Source of the DNA: Streptomyces sp. CBMA156
GTDB lineage: Bacteria > Actinomycetota > Actinomycetes > Streptomycetales > Streptomycetaceae
Assembly: GCF_014596515.1 (NCBI RefSeq)
Contig: NZ_MSJQ01000412.1
Span: forward strand, 1 to 41,759
Direction: 5' to 3'
DNA length: 41,759 nucleotides
Under the pieces are notes generated by a model. That model was given only the letters and a program-made list of their open reading frames with translations, did no database searches and was not told where the DNA came from. The position numbers and the translations under genes are program-made. Shown here piece after piece: positions 31,057 through 37,844 of this stretch (positions are counted from its first letter, which is position 1; each line of letters opens with the position of its first letter).

Positions 31057-32448
31057 TCACTTCCTCCCGAGCAGCAGGCGGGCCTCGCCCACCGTGATGA
31101 CCGAACCGGTGACCAGCACCCCGGCGCCGCTGAGGTCGCCCTCCTCCTCGGCGAGGGTGACGGCGGCGGAGATGGCGTCGTCGAGCCGGGGCTCGACCTG
31201 GACGCGGTCCTCACCGAAGACCTCGACCGCCAGGGCGGCGAGCGCGTCGACGTCCATCGCGCGGTGGGTGGAGTTCTGGGTGATGACGACCTCGGCCAGG
31301 ATCGGCTCGAAGGCCTCCAGCACCCCGGCCACGTCCTTGTCCCCGGAGGTGCCGATCACGCCGACGAGCCGGGTGAAGCCGAAGGACTCGGTGAGGGCGG
31401 CGACGGTGGCGCGGGCGCCGTGCGGGTTGTGCGCGGCGTCCAGGAGGATCGTGGGGCTGCGGCGGACGACCTCTAGGCGGCCCGGCGAGGAGACGCCGGA
31501 GAACGCCTGGCGGATCTTGTCCACGTCGAGCTGCCCGCCGCGGGCGCCGCCGACGCCGAAGAAGGCCTCGACCGCGGCCAGCGCCAGGGCCGCGTTCTGC
31601 GCCTGGTACTCGCCGTGCAGCGGGATGAAGACGTCCTCGTACTCCTCGCCGCCGAGTCCGCGCAGCGTCACCAGCTGGCCGCCGACGGCGAGTTCACGGC
31701 GGATCACGCCGAACTCCATGCCCTCGCGGGCGACCGTGGCGTCCACCTCGACGGCGCGCCGCAGGATGGTCTGGGCGGCGTCCAGCTGCTGCTGGGCGAC
31801 GACCGCGACGGAGCCGGACTTGATGATCCCGGACTTCTCGCCCGCGATCTCGCCGGTGGTCTCGCCGAGCTTGTCGGTGTGGTCCAGCCCGATCGGGGTG
31901 ATCACGGCGACGGGGGCGTCGATGACGTTGGTGGCGTCCCAGGAGCCGCCCATGCCGACCTCGACCACCGCGACGTCCACCGGGGCGTCGGCGAAGGCCG
32001 CGTAGGCCATGCCGGTCAGCACCTCGAAGAAGGACATCGGCACCGGCTGCGCCGCGTCGACCATCTGCACGTAGGGCTCGATGTCGCGGTAGACCTCGAC
32101 GAAGCGCTCCGGGGTGATCGGGGCGCCGTCCAGGCTGATCCGCTCGGTGACGGACTCCACGTGCGGGCTGGTGTAGCGGCCGGTGCGCAGCTCGAAGGCG
32201 TTGAGCAGCTGCTCGATCATCCGGGCGGTGGAGGTCTTGCCGTTGGTGCCGGTGATGTGGATGGAGGGGAAGGACCGCTGGGGCTGGCCCAGGATGTCCA
32301 TCAGCGCCTCGATCCGGTCGAGCGAGGGCTCCAGTTTGTTCTCCGGCCAGCGCTTGGAGAGCTCCACCTCGACGTCGCGCAGGGCGTCGCCGGTGCCGCC
32401 GTCGGCGGGGCGGATGGTGTACGGGTTCGGGTCGGCCTTGTCGCTCAC
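31057..32448 (-). CDS. folC: Bifunctional folylpolyglutamate/dihydrofolate synthase
   Basis: 463 aa from GTG 32448; GTG 32454 is equally in frame and neither has a good Shine-Dalgarno. ATP P-loop HITGTNGKTSTARMIEQLL, the folate loop ITPIGLDHTDKLGETTGEIA with GEKSGIIKSG, and the C-terminal LLDAAHNPHGARATV and GTSGDKDVAGVLEAF domain. It adds glutamate to folates and forms dihydrofolate. A TAGACT six bases before GTG 32448 would suit a leaderless start but has no good -35. Confidence 0.94.
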   Translation of the reverse strand: MSDKADPNPYTIRPADGGTGDALRDVEVELSKRWPENKLEPSLDRIEALMDILGQPQRSFPSIHITGTNGKTSTARMIEQLLNAFELRTGRYTSPHVESVTERISLDGAPITPERFVEVYRDIEPYVQMVDAAQPVPMSFFEVLTGMAYAAFADAPVDVAVVEVGMGGSWDATNVIDAPVAVITPIGLDHTDKLGETTGEIAGEKSGIIKSGSVAVVAQQQLDAAQTILRRAVEVDATVAREGMEFGVIRRELAVGGQLVTLRGLGGEEYEDVFIPLHGEYQAQNAALALAAVEAFFGVGGARGGQLDVDKIRQAFSGVSSPGRLEVVRRSPTILLDAAHNPHGARATVAALTESFGFTRLVGVIGTSGDKDVAGVLEAFEPILAEVVITQNSTHRAMDVDALAALAVEVFGEDRVQVEPRLDDAISAAVTLAEEEGDLSGAGVLVTGSVITVGEARLLLGRK

Positions 32449-32541
32449 GACCACAGTCTACGGAGCCCTGGCGGGTCCTCCTCACGGGGTGAGAACGACC
32501 ACTTTGCGTCTTCTTTGCCGTGATCATCCGATTTCCTCCCT

Positions 32542-32571
32542 TTACTATCGATTTAGCGATCTGAACCGCAA
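32542..32571 (-). promoter_or_regulatory. Possible folC promoter
   Basis: Minus-strand TTGCGG (32571-32566), 18-base spacer, TAGTAA (32547-32542). It lies about 95 bases before the folC start in the AT-rich folC/glycosyltransferase divergent region. No plus-strand promoter of similar quality is visible for the glycosyltransferase. Confidence 0.4.
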
Positions 32572-32632
32572 TGAAGCATCGATTCGCAACCGATAGGAGC
32601 CTTCGGCCTTTGATCATGAGGAGTGCTGCGTC

Positions 32633-34066
32633 ATGCCCGATGCCCTGCGCGAGTGGATCGTGCTGCGCCAGGAGGCCGTCGTCTGGATCGCCGGACTGAT
32701 CTCCCTGGCGCTCGTCGCCTACATGGCACTGGTCTTCGGACGCTTCCTCGTGTACTGGGCCGGCTCCCGCCACGCCTTCCGGCACAGCCGCCCCGCCGAG
32801 CCCGGCGACCCCGCCGCGCTCCGGTGGCACCTGGTGATCCCCTGCCGCGACGAGGAGTCCGTGGTCACCCAGACCCTGGACGGCCTGCGGACCAGCGCGC
32901 CCGAGGCCCACCTGTGGGTCATCGACGACGACAGCGAGGACGCCACCCGCGAGCTGGTGCTCGCCGCCGCGGCCCGCGACCCGCGGATCCACCTGGTCCA
33001 GCGCCGCCGCCCGCACGCCCGGATCGGCAAGGGTGCCGCCCTCAACGCCGCCTACCGGGAGATCTCCGCCTGGCTGCCCGAGGACACCGACCGCTCCCTG
33101 GTGGTGATCGGCGTGGTCGACGCCGACGGCCAGCTCGACCCCGGCACCCTCGCCCACGTCTGCAACGCCAAGGCACTCGGCCGGCCCGACACCGGCGCCG
33201 TCCAGATCGGCGTCCGGATGCGCAACGCCGACGACGAGCTGCCGCTGCCCGGCCGCGGCCGGGCCGCCAACGCCCTGGCCCGCGCCCTGGTGCGGATGCA
33301 GGACGTCGAGTTCCAGGCCAACAACGCCGGCATGCAGCTGCTGCGCCGCCGCACCGGCAGCGTCGGCCTCGGCGGCAACGGCCAGTTCGTCCGGCTCACC
33401 GCCCTCGACTCGCTGACCGCCGAGGAGGGCCGGGCCGGCCGCCCGTGGCCGGAGCGCGCCCTGCTGGAGGACTACGAGTCCGGCCTCGACCTGCGGCTGG
33501 CCGGCTGGCGGCTCACCCACGTCACCGAGGCCCAGGTCTCCCAGGAGGGCCTGATCTCGCTGCGCCGCTTCCTCACCCAGCGCACCCGCTGGGCCCAGGG
33601 CAACATGCAGTGCCTGCGCTACACCGGCCGGGTGCTGCGCTCGCCGCACTACCCGCCGTCCGGCAAGGCCGAGGTGCTGTACACCTTCCTCCAGCCGGTG
33701 GTCTGCGTGCTGCTGGTGCTGCTCCTCCCGCTCTCGCTCGGGATCACCGGCGCCGGGATGGTGCTCTTCCCCGAGGAGACCGCCGAGTTCCAGCTCCGGT
33801 TCGGCCCGTGGATGCTGCTCGTCCTCGTGCTCGCCACACTGCCGATGGTGTTCTGGGGCTTCGCCTACCGCAGCCTCGTCCACCCCGACCGCAGCCGGCT
33901 GACCGGCCTGCTCTGGGGCGTCCTGGTCTGGCTCTACGCCTACCACCTGTTCGTGGTCGCCACCCGGGCCGCCGTCCGGATGCTGCTCGGCCGCAACGGC
34001 TGGGCCAAGACCCGCCGCAACGCCGAGAAGGTCACGATCGGCGCGCCCACCGCGCTCGAGTCCTGA
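32633..34066 (+). CDS. Membrane glycosyltransferase, family 2 (processive type)
   Basis: 477 aa with one N-terminal (about 17-38) and three to four C-terminal membrane segments. Cytoplasmic GT2 domain: HLVIPCRDEESVV, WVIDDDSEDATREL, the metal-binding DAD in VVDADGQLDP, LLEDYESGLDLRL and the QxxRW motif QRTRWAQGN. This set is that of polymerising GT2 enzymes (cellulose, hyaluronan, poly-GlcNAc synthases). GAGGAG precedes the start. Followed after 65 bases by a UDP-GlcNAc 2-epimerase, suggesting an N-acetylmannosamine- or GlcNAc-containing wall or capsular polymer (inference). Confidence 0.88.
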   Translation: MPDALREWIVLRQEAVVWIAGLISLALVAYMALVFGRFLVYWAGSRHAFRHSRPAEPGDPAALRWHLVIPCRDEESVVTQTLDGLRTSAPEAHLWVIDDDSEDATRELVLAAAARDPRIHLVQRRRPHARIGKGAALNAAYREISAWLPEDTDRSLVVIGVVDADGQLDPGTLAHVCNAKALGRPDTGAVQIGVRMRNADDELPLPGRGRAANALARALVRMQDVEFQANNAGMQLLRRRTGSVGLGGNGQFVRLTALDSLTAEEGRAGRPWPERALLEDYESGLDLRLAGWRLTHVTEAQVSQEGLISLRRFLTQRTRWAQGNMQCLRYTGRVLRSPHYPPSGKAEVLYTFLQPVVCVLLVLLLPLSLGITGAGMVLFPEETAEFQLRFGPWMLLVLVLATLPMVFWGFAYRSLVHPDRSRLTGLLWGVLVWLYAYHLFVVATRAAVRMLLGRNGWAKTRRNAEKVTIGAPTALES

Positions 34067-34131
34067 ACCGCTCCCACCCCCACGCCTCCCTCCCCGCCCT
34101 TCCGCCCCCGCCGGTCCACGGAGTCCCCCGC

Positions 34132-35271
34132 ATGAGCATGTGCCTGCCCCCGTCCAGCGTCGCCGTCGTCCTCGGCACCCGCCCCGAACTGGTCAAGCTC
34201 GCCCCGCTGATCCACGAACTGGGCGACGCCACCCGGCTGGTGCACACCGGGCAGCACTGGGACGAGTCGATGTCCGGCCGCTTCCTGCGCGACCTCGACC
34301 TGCCCGAGCCCGAGCTGCTCACCGGCGTCGGCGGCCGCCCCAGGGCCGGCCAGATCGCCCAGTCGCTGGGCCAGCTGGACGCCGCCTTCGCCGAGGACCG
34401 CCCGGTCGCCGTGGTCGTCCAGGGCGACACCAACGCCACCCTGGCCGGGGCGCTGGCCGCCAACGCCCGGGAGATCCCGCTGGTCCACGTCGAGGCCGGG
34501 CTGCGCAGCTTCGACCGGGCGATGCCCGAGGAGCACAACCGGGTGATGGTCGACCACGTCTCCGATCTGCTCTGCGCCGCCACCGGCGACAACGTCGCCA
34601 ACCTGCGCGCCGAGTCGCTGGCCGAGGCCCGGATCGAGCTCACCGGCAACACCGTCGTCGAGGTGGTCCGCCGTCAGCTGCCGGACGGCGCCGCCCGCGC
34701 CGCGCTGCTCGCCGCGCACGGGCTGCGCCCGGACGGGTACGTGCTGGCCACCGTGCACCGCCCGGAGAACACCGACACCGCCGAGGCGCTCGGCGCGGTG
34801 CTGGCGGAGCTGGACCGGATCGCCCGGGCCGGCACCCCGGTGCTGTTCCCGATGCACCCGCGCACCCGCGCCGCCGTCGAGCGCTTCGGCCTGGACGGCC
34901 TGCTGGAGCGCCTGGCCGTCACCGGTCCGGTCGGCTACGGCGACTTCCTGGGCCTGGCGGGCCACGCCGCCCTGCTGGTCTCCGACTCCGGCGGCGTGCA
35001 GGAGGAGTGCACCGTGCTGGGCCGCCCGCTGCTGGTGGTGCGCCGCTCCACCGAACGCCCGGAGGCGGTGGCGGCCGGCTTCGCCGCGCTGGTGCGGCCC
35101 GGCGAGGAGCTGGGCGCCCTGGCCGCGGCCTGGCTCTCCGACACCCCCGAGCGGCTCGCCCGGCTGGCGGCCACCCCGAGCCCGTACGGCGACGGCCTGG
35201 CCTCGGCCCGGATCGCCGCGCTGACCGCGGCCGTCGCCGAGTCGGCCCAGGCCGGGCCCCCGGCCGCCTAG
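34132..35271 (+). CDS. wecB: UDP-N-acetylglucosamine 2-epimerase (non-hydrolysing)
   Basis: 379 aa from ATG 34132; a second ATG at 34138 is possible. GT-B fold with family motifs: LGTRPELVKLAPLI, HTGQHWDESMSG, VQGDTNATLAGALAA, VHVEAGLRSFDRAMPEEHNR, VLATVHRPENTD and SDSGGVQEECTVLGRPLLVV. Converts UDP-GlcNAc to UDP-ManNAc for surface polymers. It probably supplies the adjacent glycosyltransferase. The C-terminal signature contains VRRSTERPEAV rather than the commoner LRxxTERPE, still within the family. Confidence 0.9.
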   Translation: MSMCLPPSSVAVVLGTRPELVKLAPLIHELGDATRLVHTGQHWDESMSGRFLRDLDLPEPELLTGVGGRPRAGQIAQSLGQLDAAFAEDRPVAVVVQGDTNATLAGALAANAREIPLVHVEAGLRSFDRAMPEEHNRVMVDHVSDLLCAATGDNVANLRAESLAEARIELTGNTVVEVVRRQLPDGAARAALLAAHGLRPDGYVLATVHRPENTDTAEALGAVLAELDRIARAGTPVLFPMHPRTRAAVERFGLDGLLERLAVTGPVGYGDFLGLAGHAALLVSDSGGVQEECTVLGRPLLVVRRSTERPEAVAAGFAALVRPGEELGALAAAWLSDTPERLARLAATPSPYGDGLASARIAALTAAVAESAQAGPPAA

Positions 35272-35277
35272 GCGCTC

Positions 35278-35304
35278 TTGACAGTCGGATTGGTCTACTC
35301 CACC
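35278..35304 (+). promoter_or_regulatory. Chitinase promoter with DasR-type (dre) site
   Basis: A perfect -35 TTGACA (35278-35283) is followed by ATTGGTCTACTCCACC (35289-35304), which matches the 16-base dre consensus at 12 positions including the GGTCTA half. DasR is the GlcNAc-responsive repressor of chitin genes. The -10 is unclear. Confidence 0.55.
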
Positions 35305-35435
35305 TTGTGAGGCAAGTCTCCGTTCCCGACCGGGACTTGAGTTGTCGGTAGCTCCCGCACGTGCACATCGACACCCCGGACGGCGTTCCTCCCCCACGAG
35401 GCGCCGCCGGGTCTCCCCCCACTGGAGATGACGTC

Positions 35436-36971
35436 ATGCCACCTGCCCGACACCGGCGCCCGCGCGCCGTCCACTCGCTGTTCGCCGGAGCGAGCGCCCT
35501 GGTCATCGGCCTGGGCGGACTCGTCCTGGCCGGCGGCACCGGCGCCCACGCCGCCGACACCGACCTGATCACCAACGGCGGCTTCGAGACCGGGACCCTG
35601 TCCGGCTGGACCTGTTCGAACGGCACGGTCCAGGGCACCACCACCCACTCCGGCACCCGCGCCCTGCAGTCCACCCCGGCCGGGAGCGACACCGGCGAGT
35701 GCACCCAGACCGTCGCGGTGAAGCCCTCCTCCTCGTACACCCTGAGCGCCTGGGTTCAGGGCTCCTACGTCTACCTGGGCGCCCGCGGCACCGGCGGCAC
35801 CGATCCGAGCACCTGGACCCCGGGCGGCACCGCCTGGTCCCAGTTGAGCACCACCTTCACCACCGGCCCCGGCACCACCAGCGTCACCGTCTACCTGCAC
35901 GGCTGGTACGGGCAGCCGGCCTTCGCCGCCGACGACGTCTCGCTGCTCGGGCCCGGCGGCCAGCCGTCCCCGAGCCCGACCCCCACCCCCACCGACACCG
36001 CCTCGCCGAGCCCGACGGCCACCGCCACGGACACCGGCAGCTCCTCCCCGACCGCGACCCCGACCAAGCCCCCCGGCCTGCCCAAGCACATCCTCACCGG
36101 CTACTGGCAGAACTTCGACAACGGCGCCACCGTCCAGCGGATCAGCGACGTCCCGGCCGCCTACGACATCATCGCGGTCTCCTTCGCGGACGCCACCGCC
36201 ACCCGCGGCGGCCTGAGCTTCACCCTCGACCCCAAGCTCTCCTCCCGACTCGGCGGCTACACCGACGCCCAGTTCAAGGCCGACATCGCGGCCAAGCGGG
36301 CGGCCGGGAAGCGGGTGGTGCTCTCGATCGGCGGGCAGAACGGCACGGTCTGGGTGGGCGACTCCTCCTCCGCCTCGAACTTCACCAGCACCGCCTGGGC
36401 ACTGATGCAGAGCTACGGCTTCGACGGGATCGACATCGACCTGGAGAACGGCATCAGCTCCACCTACATGGGGCAGGCGCTGCACGCCCTCGCCGCCAAG
36501 GCGGGGAGCGGATTCATCCTCACCATGGCGCCGCAGACGATCGACATGCAGTCGACCGGCATGGAGTACTTCAAGCTGGCGCTGAACGTGAAGGACATCC
36601 TCACCATCGTCAACATGCAGTACTACAACTCCGGCGCGATGAACGGCTGCGACGGGAACGTCTACTCGCAGGGCACCGAGAACTTCCTCACCGCGCTGGC
36701 CTGCATCCAGCTCAAGGGCGGGCTGCGGCCCGACCAGGTGGGCCTCGGGGTGCCGGCCTCCACCAGCGCCGCGGGCGGCGGGTACGTCGCCGCCGCCACC
36801 GTCAACAACGCGCTGGACTGCCTGGCCTCCGGCACCAACTGCGGCAGCTACAAGCCGGACACCAAGTGGCCCGGCATCGGCGGCGCGATGACCTGGTCGA
36901 CCAACTGGGACGCCCAGGCGGGCGGTCCGGTCGCCAACACCATCGGCTCGCACCTGCACGCCATGCCGTAA
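35436..36971 (+). CDS. Secreted chitinase, GH18, with N-terminal carbohydrate-binding domain
   Basis: 511 aa from ATG 35436 (GGAG upstream; a longer frame to 35361 lacks a signal). Signal peptide with basic start and cleavage near GAHA-A (about residue 39). A carbohydrate-binding module at about 41-170 starts DLITNGGFETGTLSGW. A Ser/Pro/Thr linker spans about 172-210. GH18 catalytic domain: ILTGYWQNFDNGA, RVVLSIGGQNG, and GFDGIDIDLENG near 328 carrying the DxxDxDxE catalytic acid. It hydrolyses chitin outside the cell to chitobiose. Single gene, preceded by a dre-like site and followed by a terminator. Confidence 0.93.
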   Translation: MPPARHRRPRAVHSLFAGASALVIGLGGLVLAGGTGAHAADTDLITNGGFETGTLSGWTCSNGTVQGTTTHSGTRALQSTPAGSDTGECTQTVAVKPSSSYTLSAWVQGSYVYLGARGTGGTDPSTWTPGGTAWSQLSTTFTTGPGTTSVTVYLHGWYGQPAFAADDVSLLGPGGQPSPSPTPTPTDTASPSPTATATDTGSSSPTATPTKPPGLPKHILTGYWQNFDNGATVQRISDVPAAYDIIAVSFADATATRGGLSFTLDPKLSSRLGGYTDAQFKADIAAKRAAGKRVVLSIGGQNGTVWVGDSSSASNFTSTAWALMQSYGFDGIDIDLENGISSTYMGQALHALAAKAGSGFILTMAPQTIDMQSTGMEYFKLALNVKDILTIVNMQYYNSGAMNGCDGNVYSQGTENFLTALACIQLKGGLRPDQVGLGVPASTSAAGGGYVAAATVNNALDCLASGTNCGSYKPDTKWPGIGGAMTWSTNWDAQAGGPVANTIGSHLHAMP

Positions 36972-36989
36972 CCGGCACCGGCAGCCTGT

Positions 36990-37030
36990 CGGAGGCCCGG
37001 GCCGGGTTCAGACCCCGGCCCGGGCCTCCG
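36990..37030. terminator. Bidirectional terminator overlapping the end of the 37008 gene
   Basis: Arms 36990-37006 and 37014-37030 pair perfectly over 17 bp. The stop codon of the minus-strand gene (37010-37008) lies in the loop, so that gene's last codons form one arm. Confidence 0.8.
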
Positions 37031-37532
37031 GCACGTGCGCGGCGCCGCCGTGCCGACGGCGCAACTCGGCGGTGATCTCGGCCAGTTCGCCCTCGGGCAG
37101 CAGCGGCAGCATCATCGCGACGCCCTGCAGCAGGCCGCCGAGCAGGAAGGTGGTGTCCGGCGTCGCCGCCACCAGGCCGCGGACCTCGGCCACCCGGCCG
37201 TCCGCGACCGCCTCGATCAGCTGGGCGGCGTTCGAGGTCTCCTCGTCCACGTCGACCGCGCCGGTGTCGTCCGGCGCCCGCCTGGCCATCGCCCGCAGCA
37301 CCTTGTCGCCGACGTCGGGGGCGTACGCCTTGCGGACGGCCTCGGCGGCGATCCAGGTGAGCAGGGTGGTCACCTCGCGCTCGGCGTGCTCGGTGAGCAG
37401 CAGGTCCAGCTCCTGGTCGAACGCGAGCTGGTTCCCGTGCCGGAAGGCGAGCAGCAGGGTCGCCGCCCTGGCCTTGGCCTCCCCGACCGCCTCGGCAGGC
37501 AGTTCGTCGGCCAACTCCTGGGTCACCACCAC
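37008..37532 (-). CDS. Hypothetical helical protein
   Basis: 174 aa from GTG 37532, chosen for GGGAGG seven bases upstream; the frame remains open to 37610 but without a site. Composition is Ala/Glu/Leu-rich and almost wholly alpha-helical (QELADELPAEAVGEAKARAA, DQELDLLLTEHAEREVTTLL, then MLPLLPEGELAEITAELRRR). No signal peptide or membrane segment. I do not recognise the family. It is convergent with the chitinase gene and transcribed alone. Confidence 0.65.
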   Translation of the reverse strand: MVVTQELADELPAEAVGEAKARAATLLLAFRHGNQLAFDQELDLLLTEHAEREVTTLLTWIAAEAVRKAYAPDVGDKVLRAMARRAPDDTGAVDVDEETSNAAQLIEAVADGRVAEVRGLVAATPDTTFLLGGLLQGVAMMLPLLPEGELAEITAELRRRHGGAAHVPEARAGV

Positions 37533-37844
37533 GCCATGCCCTCCCGTCCGTCGCTCAGCAGGAACGCTCAGCGGAAACGCCCATTCGGAAACTCCGTGCA
37601 CACGGTACACATCGGACCTGAAAACTTCCGCGAACGCGCGCGGGCAAGACCTGAATCAATTCGCTCGGAATAGGGCCTCACCCGGTCGCAGGATGATAAT
37701 TCGCCGGAAGGGAGCAATGTCGCTGGGCTATTAGGCGTAGCGAAAGCGCCCCCCGGAAGCGGCGCCCGGAAGCGATGCCGGAAAACGCCGAGGGGCCGCA
37801 CCCCGCGCGTCGCGGCGTACGGCCCCTCAGGTCGGTCCGGCGGA
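37533..37844. other. Intergenic region between the 37532 gene and valS
   Basis: 312 bases. The middle (about 37600-37735) is clearly more AT-rich than the surroundings and probably holds the promoter of the helical-protein gene, but no clean -35/-10 pair stands out. Around 37745-37785 gcccggaagcg-like units recur. The right end holds the valS terminator. No gene is convincing here; a five-codon ATG...TAG at 37717 is chance. Confidence 0.5.
37790..37828 (-). terminator. valS terminator
   Basis: GAGGGGCCG (37790-37798) pairs with CGGCCCCTC (37820-37828); a second small CGCG helix can form in the loop. It starts 16 bases after the valS stop. Confidence 0.7.

Noticed and set aside
31694..32537. 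Alternative gene starting at ATG 32537 with GGGAGG upstream
   Set aside because: The frame runs through folC and its translation is Arg-rich without motifs; folC has all family motifs in the other frame.
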